Shown one piece after another: positions 35,723-47,198 of a stretch of DNA of 64,000 bases; position 1 is the first letter of the stretch; the number at the start of each line of letters is the position of its first letter. Source of the DNA: Dictyophora rubrovolvata (taxonomy: Eukaryota; Basidiomycota; Agaricomycetes; Phallales; Phallaceae). The notes beneath the pieces were generated by a model. The model was given only the letters and a program-made list of their open reading frames with translations. It was not told the DNA's origin and made no database searches. The position numbers and the translations under genes are program-made. Location of the stretch: the NCBI GenBank assembly GCA_029959195.1, contig CP114122.1:620001-684000 (forward strand). The letters are read 5' to 3'.

Positions 35723-36879
35723 CAGTTGATTCTTCCATCGGAATCAGTCTGTAATCTGCAGTCCCTGATATGACTTTGTCTTTCTTTTCGCTTCCACTCC
35801 TCATTAGCCTTCGAGCATAGATTAATTCACTCATATCATATCTCGTGAATTAAGCCATGGTGCAATATAAAATACTGCTTAAATCTCCCTTTTCCCGATA
35901 ATTAGCAAAGCCTTTGTCGGCGCGCAAGCTGGAAGGCGGCTTGACTTATTTCAACGAGTGACCATCGTTGACTGTTAAGTGGCTGATCGTGTTTACCGCC
36001 ATGTCAGATAACAAAAGATCGACGGACTGTAGTCGATACTCAGGCGGAAGGTGTCTATGGATTCAGATCAATTTCTGTTACAAGTGAGTGAGGCGACATC
36101 GGCTTGCGGCGGTTACGCCATCGGCATATTCCATACGATAAAGATCTAGCCACAATGAACGTAGGCAACCGTTTACTCCACGAGTTCTCCAGAGTCCTTC
36201 AACCTTTTCCTTCAAACGAACGACCTCTCCTCAGAGCAAAGGCTTCTTATCTTTGTCTCCGAGAAAGGAGTATAAGCAGTTTTAAACACACGAACTTACG
36301 ACCATTCACTGAATGCGGCGCCCATCGGGACTCGGACACTTAGGACACCGAAACCCGCGCAAAAAAAGTGGTATTTATCGTCCATTTCCATAAGTTCGTA
36401 GGCACTTCTGAGCCTGGGTTATCTTGCACGCGTTGTTTGACGTAGGGGTATTTGAGCTGTCGTAGCAACCATTTGTGCGAGTGTTGGGAGAATGGGTAAC
36501 TCGGCAATTTGAATTTCGGATGCCGTCAAATGTGACAAAAGATTTGATTCCGCGATTGTCGATAGCGGCCATGGTCCATATATCTTGTCGGTGAAAATAA
36601 AGTAACTATTATTCTACAGAAGTTAGAACTTGAGGACTACGGAGGAAGCAGACTCCGTGAATAGATTTCCGAAGTTGAGAAGACTCTCGAGGAGTGGCAT
36701 GACGTGACCACCATTACGTAAAGCAGTTCGTGCAACGTCAGAGGCGTTTCCGTCTTCAACTCCTCCGTTAATATTTGTCTTTCTTGCTTTAGAATTCTAA
36801 CTATTTGGAGATAATCTATTCATCTGGACAGCGTTTCGTCTGTCCATAATACCCACCACAGGTTTTCTTGTTGAACCAG
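35723..36879. other. Intergenic region before the transporter
   Basis: About 1.15 kb. The start of the transporter might include an earlier non-coding exon ending CCACCACAG at 36861. No further gene or repeat is recognised. Confidence 0.4.
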
Positions 36880-39821
36880 ATGACTGGCTTTTCAGCCTTA
36901 TCTAATAGAGAGGTCCATGAAGAAAACGACGATGGACAGTGGCAAGAAAGTGCTAAAGTATCTGGTCCAAAGTTTTTGAAAATGCCATTGTTAACAGTTG
37001 GAATGTTCGGTCTGCAAATTATATGGTCTGTGGAAATGAGTTATGGTGCGTGCTCATCATAGTTCATCCGCTTTCTTGTCAGCCTTATTATTTCGTTAGC
37101 CTCGCCGTATCTGGTATCACTAGGACTATCGAGGAGTCTCATGTCCATAGTATTCCTTGCTGGACCAGTGTCAGGATTAATTGTACAGCCATTAATAGGT
37201 GCGCTTTTTTTCCTAAGTGAAATATGGTGTCGTCACCTCCGGGTCAATCATTGCACAGGTGTTTTTTCTGATCATTCATATTCTCGTTTTGGACGTCGAC
37301 GGCCCTATATATTCCTGGGAGTCTTAGTTGCATTTTTTGCCATGTATCTCTTCGGCTTTACTCGCAACTTCGCCGATATTTTTACGCGTTCTGGTACCAC
37401 ACTGGCAAGTATAAAACCTCTCTTTCAAAGCGATAAACGCCAACCTTCAAAATTGAAATAGAATAATACCTTAACAATTGCCTTGGCTGTCTTTTCGATA
37501 TATCTAATCGATTTCTCCATTAATGCAAGTAAGCGTAAATATTCGGAATCTCAGCACCATGGCCGAAATTGAGCTTCATATTATTAGTCCAAGCCATGGA
37601 TCGTGCACTGTTGGTAGACCTGCTGTCTGCTTCCGAACAAGAAGAAGGCAATGCTTGGGCCGGTAGGATGTTTGGACTCGGGAGCGTTATTGGTTTTTTC
37701 GTGTATAGCAACTTTCTTCCATCCCGCACAGCGTTTGATTCTGTTTAGAGGAAATGTGGATCTAACCGTGTCACTGCCCTTCTTTGGATCAACACAGCTT
37801 GAAGTCCTTTGTGTTATAACATCTGCCTTGCTTTTAGCCGCCCATTGTATCACAGTATTTAACGTCTCAGAACGAGTCTTGCACTCATCAAACGCCGGGT
37901 ATAGTTCAGGTTTATGTCTTTTTTTCTGTCGACTAACTCACCGTAGATCCAAGTTAAAATCGAACATTTTTGAAATTATAAAAGACATTTGGCGTAATTT
38001 TCTATGGTTACCGAATTCTATTAAACAAATTGTAGGCATCGCTGTTCCAAATGCCAAGTAACTTCTCAAAAAATTTCTAGTGCCTTATCCAATTATTGTG
38101 GGCCATTCATATTCTTTGATCAATCGATCCTCACTCAAACCACAAAGCGCTTGGATAGGGTGGTTCCCCGTATTGTTTTGGTCTAGTTTATACGTTGGGG
38201 GATTATATAAACAGTGAGGAATATACACCGGTTGCCTAGAAGGGAAGGGTCGCCTGATTTCGGTTAATTCTCTTTTTAGAAATTCACCTATTCCATCGAC
38301 TAAGGCTGAGGAACAGATGCTGGAGGACGAAGCCACGAGGCTTGGATCTCGCGCATTATTATACAACGCTATTGTCAGCCTCATCGCAAGTATCGTTTGT
38401 CCTTTCTTTGTCTCCGGAGTGCGACGCGCTCACGGTGAATACGGCAATGTCACCAATGTGAAAGTTGGTTGGAGGGCCGCCTTGTGTAGAGTATGGGACA
38501 ATCGGCCCACATGTCATCTTGCATTACTTTGGAGCGCTTCTCACGGGATTTTCGCCGCGTGCATGCTTAGTACCTTGTGAGCTCTTCTTTCAAATATCCT
38601 GTGAACGTTCGTCATCATCATTTTTGATTAGTTTTATCAAAACGGTACGAACTGCGTTGCTTGTTTTAACTATATCTGGATTCAGCTGGGCAATCACTCA
38701 ATGGGCGCCCTTTGCCTTGGTGAGTCAGTGTTAATATTCGTTTGTTACCTCCCATTCATTTCACACAACAACTTGTTTGGCGTGCGTATATAGATTGCTG
38801 AGGCTATACATTTAAGTGAATCACCTCGGTTTCTGATAGGGGAAGAAGATGATTTTAGTGACGTCGGCGATACTATTCCTCTTCGAGATTCCAGAACACG
38901 TCGAGAAAGCTTCGAGGAAATTAGACGTGACAGTTTGGAGATGAATGGCCACGAAGTTAGGCGTGATAGTTTGGAAGTAAAATCCGAGAACGCTCGACTT
39001 ATTAATGGAGAAGCCCCAGGCGGGAAACGAGTACGATTCGCAGACGAGACGCCCGGACTAGAAAATTCCCTTTCACGAATGAGTAAAGATTCTGATGAGA
39101 CGCCATCTGCTACAACGTCGATGTTGGGTATGAATGCTACAGCGCAGCGAAGTGTTGAAAACGTGGGATATACTCACGAGGAAGATAGCCCATGCGATAG
39201 AAGGAGAACATTAGAAGACAAGGCTGGAATTATTTTGGTGAGTTAATTCCATTTCCAGGATATAAATTACTTCCTTTTCCCGTCTTTATTGGCTTCTCAT
39301 TTGCACTATTTTGAGAAATCGGAAAAGGGAACCGCCAATCAGACTTTTTATCCCTATTTTTTTTTTATATCTTGCGTATAAAATGCTAATGCACTTCTCT
39401 TCTGTGACTTCGTAATAGGGTATCCATAATGTTTTTGTTGTAATACCTCAGTTCATCATCACGGGTTTATCGTCCATTATATTTGCGATTTTGGATCCTG
39501 AAAAGTCTGTGTTGGATTCTCATGGTCGCCCGGCCCATCCAGGAGGACTGCCGTCGGTACCAATAAGTAATAGTACTGCCACAAATATTACTACGTTGGC
39601 AACGAATGTTCTTCTGCCTCGCGTCGGAGGGGAGGGTTCCATGAGGAATGCCGACTCAGTTGCAATAATTTTTCGGTGAGTATCAACTAGTAGCCTCAGG
39701 ACCCGATGTTCGGGATGATCTTACTTCTATCAACTAATTTTTTAGGCTGGGGGGTATGAGCGCAGGTATCGCCTGCATATTGGCCATCCGACTTTCTCGA
39801 GAATTGAAACGAGCCCGTTAA
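36880..39821 (+). CDS. MFS sucrose/alpha-glucoside-type transporter (SUT/SLC45-like)
   Basis: Resembles plant SUT and S. pombe Sut1, proton-coupled disaccharide carriers of the plasma membrane. The N-terminus is hydrophilic; TM1 region TVGMFGLQIIWSVEMSYASP, then SIVFLAGPVSGLIVQPLIG, the cytosolic signature SDHSYSRFGRRRPYIFLG, DFSINAIQAMDRALLVDLL, WAGRMFGLGSVIGFFVGN, LIQLFAWIGWFPVLFW, SWAITQWAPFAL and a final TM segment ending ILAIRLSRELKRAR. Early exons are 36880-37045, 37100-37198 and 37259 onward. A long loop (about 38820-39240) holds three RRxS motifs and a basic/acidic mix, typical of the fungal branch. Substrate is not certain. The gene converges with URC4 (148 bases between stops), and the pair lies between the two arms of the inverted duplication. 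Confidence 0.88.
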
Positions 39822-39969
39822 AGAGATTGTCGCCAAGGTATGGCAGCCTTTTAGTTTAGATGATTTGCATTCAAAGCTGTAGAATTTTTCTGCACTGGCA
39901 TACGGACCTTGTTGATCTATTAGTGTACATCTGTAATTATACCCTTTCAAGGATTTTAGTGTGCTCGCT

Positions 39970-41625
39970 TCAAAATACAGTGCCATCAGATTCAATGTCA
40001 ATTGGAGGACCACCAGTTGCTGGTCGTTTGGCTTTGGCGATTTCTCGGCCTCCTTTCCACGTAGCACTTTCCAGAATCTGAGGAAGAGTAAGATCATATG
40101 AATTAAGTTTCTTCCGGATTAAATTCGCAATGCGGTCTCTAATATAAAAAGTTGAATTACAGACGCTTGCTTCACTTAAATGACTGAAACAGGGTAACCT
40201 ACAGTTCTATAACAGTCATGGCTCGCCATTCAATGATCGCTGGATGGGAGGGTGGCAGTTTGAGAATTTGATCAGAGGGAAAGTTGCCAATGGAGCCAGA
40301 CCGCAGATTTAAGACACCGAAATCAACAAGAAGACCACCATTACGATATTCCGGAAGACCGGTCAAAAATTCCAGCCCGTCTATTTTCCACTTTAAAATT
40401 TTCTCAAGTGGTTCGATAAGGCTATAAGCCAGCCACTGAGATAATTTGTGGAATGGGACGAGAGAAGCCAGCTCTCTCTCTACGTCGTTCTGATTTTTGC
40501 CGGAAGGGTTATTCTTCAAGGTGCTGCAAGACCAAACATCTCCGAGTGAATTTCCCTCAATTTCCGTACGAGATCTAGGCCAGATAGGAGCTAGCCCTTC
40601 AATCAAAACGGTCCATAAGCTGGACACATCAACACGTGCTTTGAAGTCAGATGAGTCTAGAGGCAGTGATTGCAACTTGAGATAATCTATGAAAGTCAAT
40701 AGAGATAAAATCGTGAGATCTCGATTGAGTTTGACCAGGATAGATAACTCTAACCGACGAGATTCCCGGGACGTGCTTCCGGTCCGAAGAAGGCAGTATT
40801 TGTACGCAAAGCTTGTGATAGATTTGATATTAATGCCGCACGTCCGTCTATTCCCGCCATCGGATTCAATTCATTCACTTGCATTGCGACTGCGATATCT
40901 TCTCCAGACAATTTGCTCAAACCTACCGCTAAATTGGAGTAAATCCGAAGCAGGTCAGCAAACTTTTACGAGTTCTCGTATGATGAATACAATAGTCACC
41001 ATCAACCCGATATAGCTGACTTCTGTCCGACGAGAACATCCCATGTTTAAACATAGCCAAGCTAGCGATAGCCAAACCTTCAGATCGACTATAAATCCTA
41101 CCGCCTTCCTCACGGTAAATCCAAGAGTTGCCGGCCCCGGCGTCCAGCAGTACAGAGACGAGGAACAAGTCGACGAGCCGCTTACAGATCTCAAATTCTG
41201 GAATATCATTATGGGTCCATTCGTCCAGCAGCTCGCTAATCCTGGGCTTATCCACGTCAAAATGACGCCACCGACCATGAGGAGGTATCTGCTTTCAAGT
41301 AGAGCGCAAGGCTTCTAGCGAGTTCTTAACACGATGATCGGCAGTTCAGATGCGCACCGATTGATAATTAAAGCCGAAATCACGCTAAGGAACCTTGATG
41401 AAAAAAACAATACTCGACGTAATAGAGTCGATGCCTCACTTTGATTATACCTACGCAAAATTCCGCCACTTCGTCTTCCCTGTCCGGGATGTAATCAAAG
41501 TACTCGAGCTTGCCCTGTGTAGCAAGATCATACACTTTACTGCAACGCTCACGAATGGCCGGCAAAGTTTTCAGATACGCCGTTGCGCCCTGGGGAGTAG
41601 ACGTAAACGCAACAAGATGGTTCAT
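39970..41625 (-). CDS. URC4: DUF1688 protein, uracil catabolism URC4 homologue
   Basis: URC4 belongs to the fungal URC route of uracil degradation, a pathway also needing URC1 (GTP cyclohydrolase-like); its exact reaction is unresolved. The ATG at 41625 begins MNHLVAFTSTPQGATAYLKT, followed by LPAIRERCSKVYDLATQGKL, DYIPDREDEVAEFC, the block RISELLDEWTHND, DAGAGNSWIYREEGG and EGLAIASLAMFKHG, then IEGLAPIWPRSR, LVPFHKLSQWLAYSLIEPL, LTGLPEYRNGGLLVD and IEWRAMTVIELD. The last exon restores LTLPQILESATWKGGREIA and ends ESDGTVF at a stop at 39970-39972, the expected C-terminus. Exon edges between 40700 and 41380 are partly inferred. Confidence 0.92.
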
Positions 41626-41842
41626 GTTGAAGATGCAAAGATTAAATAGGATCGGCAGCGGAGAACGAAATGAACATGCATATATTAGTATGACACTAGT
41701 ATTATTTATAACAGCCACAAATTAGCCAGGAGAAGGTTCTCCGGCACAGAGAAAGAAAAAGAAAAAGAAGGTAAATACAAAGCAAAGAAAACAAGTGTCA
41801 TATCAGAAGCAAACTGGTCTGGGGCTCATAGCAGTATCTATT

Positions 41843-42250
41843 TTACGACTGGTGAAAAGTAAAACTACCCGGATTGTTATTTCCACGATTGCGCTGGGCA
41901 TTCGTGATTTGGTTTACGCAAGTAGGGCAGAGAGGACCGGCGTTCGGCGAGTTGGGTCTCTCCTGGAAAGGACCCCGACTGGTGAATTATATGTCAAAAT
42001 CTGAAGCAGTTGAAAACAAGGAGCAAAAACATACATCGAAGTGCAAGTTGAGCGGCAGTTGGGACCGCACTCACCCGGGGGGTGTGCGGCTGAAAGTCGG
42101 CAGTTCGCCATGCCACAATCCCGCTGTAAATACAGTATGAGAAGACCCACCACAATAATCATGAAAGCTGTCTATTACCTCGCAGTAACGTCCAATGGGG
42201 AGACTGTGGCCGCAAGAGTAATAATCAACGTAAATTACGCGGTGACACAT
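41843..42250 (-). CDS. Small cysteine-rich protein B, 98 residues
   Basis: Three exons: 42250-42179, 42123-42035, 41978-41843. Starts MCHRVIYVDYYSCGHSLP, continues YCERDCGMANCRLSAAHPP, GECGPNCRSTCTSI, RGPFQERPNSPNAGPLCPTC and ends VNQITNAQRNRGNNN...FTFHQS. Ten cysteines: all nine of copy A plus one at residue 23. Intron positions and lengths (55 and 56 bases) equal those of copy A, so the two are duplicates that both keep open frames and splice sites. The tail is 19 residues longer because the stop found in copy A is read as sense here. No signal peptide. The promoter lacks the inserted element seen in copy A. Confidence 0.72.
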
Positions 42251-42603
42251 TATTTCTGATAGAAAGTTTGAGGGTAGGTTGGAAAATAAGGATGACGATT
42301 GAGAAGTTCTTTTGCGTATAGAATGTTATACGCGGGTAAGATGAGAAGTAGAGATGCTTGTTCAATGCTCAAATCAAGGCTGACTTCACTTGTTGAGAAA
42401 AAAATGGCCCTTTTAAAGTTTCCATAGCTGAGCAACGTGTCCATAGTCCATGGACCAAAACCGTCGGACGCTAATAGGCCAGGTGGTCCACGATCGAAAT
42501 CTAAGTGCACTCCGGAACAAGGATAGCAGGGAGTGGTGAAGTTTCCAATATCATTCTGGCGGGCACGAAAGACCAGGTCCGAACACTTAGCAATGATCAG
42601 CAT
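41900..42603 (-). repeat. Inverted duplication, copy B
   Basis: Reverse-complement partner of 34378-35722. It covers the cysteine-rich gene and about 350 bases upstream, and lacks the 637-base element. The two arms are about 6.2 kb apart and enclose the transporter and URC4. Confidence 0.85.
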
Positions 42604-44599
42604 GGCCCTTTCTTTTCTAATTTCCACCTTTAGACGTGGAAAAGATCACCGGAAGAAGAGGAATGAATGTATGGTGAGCTATAACCAGAACTTAAGTATT
42701 GAATTTCGAAAGAAAAGAAAGAATTCAGACGCACTTGACGCAGGATATCATATTAGAATCAACAGAAAAACCGTTGAAAAACTGGCTGGCGAATTCAGCA
42801 AGACTATTATAGGAGTACCTTTAATTAGATTTGCAGGGTCAATGTAATTTAGACAAGTCATGCTTGCTCGAATGATTAAATGGATCAGATGAAGCCTTCG
42901 TTTAGGAATTGTGGTCTTTTTTTTTGGACGTTGGAGAGAGAGAGAAAGGTCGTGTGGACCCGGCGTTTGATTTAGACGCCGGGTGTGGGCTGCCTTTTCC
43001 TCCATTCCAGTTCCTCCCAAAGGTTTCGTATCTCTGACTGGCTTTTGAATTTAGGAAATTCTCTGAAGAAATCAAAAATAAGTTAACAAAATAAATAAAA
43101 TACCGAATGCCGAGTAATCGATGGCCGAGCTTTGTGGCGGGGGTGTCAACCTGAGTAGTTCCGTCCTCGATTTTTCTCAAACATGCGTCCAACACGTTGC
43201 TCCCCGGAAGCTGTCGTAATCCGTTGTCAGCAGTTTGGTTCGAGTCTCTGTGCTAGGTTTGTGATGTAATACATGACTGACCAATTGGAAAAGCTTCTCG
43301 ACGTCAGGGATTGTCATTGACAGCGGTAGTTAAGCCCCCCTCAGATCCAAAGAAGCAAGCGTTTTTTTTCTTTTTGACAAGATCTTCGCAGTCAACTTTC
43401 TCTGATAGACTCGCGCATCATACAATCCTCCGGAAATTTCTCAGTCAGTTGTCGTCAAGAGCATTAGATGAAGCCGTAAATTACTCCAGGAGTAGATCTG
43501 TTCCGGGTCATTACCGGTTCAATTTATGGAGTCACTGCCATATTTCACCGACTAATTCGACTCAGTATTGTTCACAATTGAATTCAACATATGCCTTGAA
43601 TGATTCTATAACTCTTGGTTTATCCAGTCTCATTGGACTGTCGTAGTCCATAGGTCGAAACGGAATTTTTTCCGCCAGCGGTGCTGAGGGCCGATTGCGG
43701 GCTAGTTTCTACATTTATTTTTTTGCATCCGATTCAGGCAAGGAAGACTCATTTCATCGGGGCCTCTTGTGGCGTAGGCTTCTCTGATTTTGACACCTGC
43801 GGGCACTTGCCTAGTAATCTTATCAAAAGCGTGTCAGGCATCCACCCATTATACGACTCGGAGGCGGTCGGGCATTCGTGAGACCCTGTTTGTTTCACTG
43901 CTAGTTCCATTTTTCTGTCCAGCCAAGTCCACCTGTTCCGCTGAATCCACTGCATTTCGCATTTCGATCAATAATACCATCCTTAAATAAACTTGATTGG
44001 CATACATGAAGACTTTGCAGGCTGATTCGGTATTTCGAGCGACTGCATTACGGCGCGCCAATGCTGTTGTTGAGTTTTTCCGTTGGAATAAGCCAGGATT
44101 TTTATTTGAAGGGAGCGTGGAGTCATCCCTAACAGGCTTTTTGCGAAAACCCTGACCTTTAAACATCGGGCACTCACCACATGATGTATAAGGAGGTTAA
44201 CGTCGAGAAAAAACGGTAGTTTTCGGGCCGTCATCTTTTTGTTGTTCTCTCAAAAACAAAAAAAAATAAAAAATAAAATAAGGGTCTTTTGTCTGATAAC
44301 AGCATTCCGGAGTTCGCTGATGGTACCGCGAATTCACGCTATAGCTTATGTTGAGTTTGCACCCCCTTTTAATAATCCTAAAGTGACAATGATAATCGCA
44401 ATCAGATCCGAGGACTGAGATTCAAGCAAGGTATTAGATTTAGATTTCGTCGATACAACCAATGAAGCAAACCATGCACACGCAACGAATTAATGGCCGA
44501 TTCAAATATCGCCTTTTTGGATGATTGATGAATAGAATTTTTATCTATTTTCCTACTAGTCATCTATCTAGGCACCGAGCCCCACAATCATGACATCTT
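42604..44599. other. Intergenic region downstream of copy B
   Basis: About 2 kb. A minus-strand frame (44234 down to about 43850), with a GTATGC donor near 44009, could be read as a spliced gene of about 100 residues beginning MTARKLPFFLDV, but the evidence is thin and it is not called. A GC-rich stem-loop sits at 42958-42984. Confidence 0.35.
42958..42984. repeat. GC-rich 9-bp stem-loop
   Basis: ACCCGGCGT and ACGCCGGGT pair exactly around a nine-base loop, in otherwise AT-rich sequence. It could fold in RNA or be a palindromic protein site; no terminator role can be shown in a eukaryote. Confidence 0.5.
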
Positions 44600-46624
44600 T
44601 CACAAACCGAACGCATCAACAGGCGGAAGAGGAGTATCTTCTGGAAGAGCAGGTTTATCGATAAACCAGCCTTGACAGCGGGTGAGTCACACTAAAGCAA
44701 AGAGGGGGAAGACCGAAGTTGATAACACACCTTGATGGCGCTCCCGATGTCGCTTATTACGGACGGCTTCTTCGTACTCAAAAAACCAATTTGGGTTTTT
44801 TGAATAGGGTTCAACAGGATGTAGAACTTCTCCGACTCCCTCGAATTTGGTTAGAAATCGCCAAGGAATCTTTGGTGCACCCTAAAAAAAAACGAAACGG
44901 ATGTCATTACAACGGCTAACTTTTTTCTTCTTATAAAATAGCCCACTTCATAAATCCATATATACCAATACCCGATCGTGAGCTCCTCGTCATCTGAATT
45001 TGCCCAGCGTCCTGCGATGCCCCATGGAAGTATATGACCCGTAACATAATACATATCCGCTTCGTCATCGTTATATTCTTTCACCATACTGACATATAAT
45101 TTCTTATAGTGACCTCTATAAAACGTGACAAAGTCAATCCTTTGTACTTTGAGAAAACAAGAAAACATTAATGAACGTTATTGTAAAAGATCCGCCATGA
45201 TCGCCCCCTCTGCCTTCTATGACGCCGTCGGGTCGGAAATTTAGATACAAGCCTGAGATTGGAACATCAGCATACGATTGTTGTATCGCATTGACTGGGG
45301 GGGGCTCAACGTACGTAATGGCAGGGAGGGAGTACTTGTCACTGCTTGTGGATGGGGATCCTTTGTTATTTTGACGAAGGTTCCCATAGCAAAGACTTCC
45401 CCCTGCCAGACCCCGCGAACACGAGGGATCCACCCCAAGCCCTCTGGATCAACGTCACCCTCATTGTTTTGCCAAATTTCGGGACCCATAGGGGGGAATG
45501 GATACAATTTAAGCCGGTCTTGGGAAGGCTGGATTAAATGAATTAATAATAAAAAACAAAAACCGGAAAAAGACCACACAGGATTCACTAGGCACTTCAC
45601 CAAACAATGTAACGAGTATGTCAAAGACTCCTTTGTTGACAAAGTGTATCGGGTGCCAATAACGTCCAGAATTTGTGTCATAGATTCCTGAACGTACACA
45701 TTGACGTGTATAGAGTTCAACACAAGACTCGGGGAGATCCATAGACCTGGATATATTTACGTGCCGGAGGCGTATAGATATAAACATTAATCACGACAAA
45801 TGTTATTAATACATACCTATTATAAAATGAGATGCGCATATTAGAGCCTGGAAAAAGCGACCTTGTTTGCTCTTAACCCGAACACACATGGCCTCATCGG
45901 CTAGGAATTGATCTAACGAGGACTTTGGTTTGAAAAAAGTTGAAGCGAAAGGAGTCTAAGCGTGATACGTACGTCTTTGGATGTTCCAGAACTCTTTTAT
46001 GATATTTAATTATGATATTCAATTGTGAGAAATAATGGTAGAAAAAGATGATCGGATACCGTGCTCTGTAACTAGATCATACATAACTCTCATGTAATAT
46101 TCTCCTCTTGGTTGATATTTCGTTAAGGCATCTGGCTCAGGGATTTTCACGTGAGGTGTACGTTTGCCTTTCAAACACTGGGTTTGCCATTCATCATCGG
46201 GGAACTCGAATTTATCGAAAGCTGATTTAACGAGGACTCCCCAACCATTAGCCCCATAAGGCGAGTCAGGCTTTAGCGAAGCACGCTTTGCTTTATGTTT
46301 CAAAATAATGGTGTCATAATGACGGGCAGCATGGTGATCTAGCCAACAATCAGTCGTCCGAAGAAGATGCGCTGTCCTTCGGGAAGCCGATGAAAGATTA
46401 AGGAGAGATGCTGGTTCTAGACAGAAACAACCGATTCGCTCGATAACCTCGTCTGGGAGGTAATCGAATGTTGGAGGATGACGCATCGATATCAACCACT
46501 GGCCCACATGTTCCTTATCGGGAACTGGGACGCGTTGGTTAAGAGGAAGCGTATAAGTTTTGTTTCGTTTGGGCCATACGGGTGGTTGTGAAGGGTATGG
46601 GTAGCAGTAGGAATAGATCATCAT
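44600..46624 (-). CDS. F-box protein of unknown substrate
   Basis: ATG at 46624 opens MMIYSYCYPYPSQPP. An F-box follows at about residues 50-90: TFDYLPDEVIERIGCFCLEP with SLLNLSSASRRTAHLL, then LRTTDCWLDHHAARHYD. Downstream exons give LPESCVELYTRQCVRSGIYD, GRYWHPIHFVNKGVFD, YPFPPMGPEIWQNN, WIPRVRGVWQGEVFAMGTF, HGGSFT, VTGHILPWGIAGRWANSDDE and, in the last exons, APKIPWRFLTKFEGVGEVL and GWFIDKPALPEDTPLPP, with the stop at 44600-44602. F-box proteins link substrates to SCF ubiquitin ligases. The C-terminal beta-rich part resembles the many uncharacterised F-box proteins of Agaricomycetes; I cannot name the ligand. Several exon borders between 45200 and 45990 are approximate. Confidence 0.72.
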
Positions 46625-47198
46625 CGGACGAAACTGGCAAGTACTTGACAATGGCGGCGCCGTATATATATACTCGGTCGCTTAGACCTGGACCCAGAAA
46701 ATTCAGATAACGGTGAGCGCTAGAAGCCGAAGATCTGGGTACGTACGTGGTAGAGAGCTTCAGCCTGAGAGACAGACTCAAAGAGCTGAAGCTGGAGCTG
46801 GAGAAACATTACAAACAAACAAAAAAGAAACATCTTCATTTCAGTTGACAGCACGACCGACGATACCAGCAGAAAAGGCCGAATAAGACTGTTTCACTTG
46901 CGCGTTTTGACCCGTACTACCTAGTGTGATAATCATAGGCTTGATGAACGAGATTGAGAATGGCTATGTGAAATTGGCACGGAAAGCACTTGAACCATGC
47001 ATAGATGGAAATTTAGCATGGGGAAGTATTTTTTATAAGACATGGAGTTTCCGAACGAACGCCGTGCAGAGATCCGAGACAGAGATCACAGGAAAAAATA
47101 GAAAGCATATTGTGGTCACACGTCAGTGTCACCGCGTCACATTCTACATTCTTCATGCACAGCTAATTTGTCAACGCATCTCATCCTTGCGATATAGC
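46625..47198. promoter_or_regulatory. Divergent upstream region, F-box gene (-) / recyclin-1 (+)
   Basis: The 574 bases between two start codons. TATATATATA at about 46664-46674 lies 40-50 bases before the F-box start. The recyclin frame stays open upstream to about 46926 without motif content, so a longer N-terminus cannot be ruled out. Confidence 0.45.

Noticed and set aside
43225-43260. A GGTTCGAGTC sequence like a tRNA T-loop
   Set aside because: No matching T-stem, anticodon arm or acceptor stem could be folded around it. A similar word at 34064-34075 also fails.
43849-44234. Overlapping minus-strand frames of 83 and 105 codons
   Set aside because: A spliced model is possible but two frames compete, no family is recognised, and splice evidence is a single pair of sites.
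46926-47198. A longer N-terminus for recyclin-1
   Set aside because: The frame is open but the sequence is not protein-like and the family starts near MDKW at 47199.
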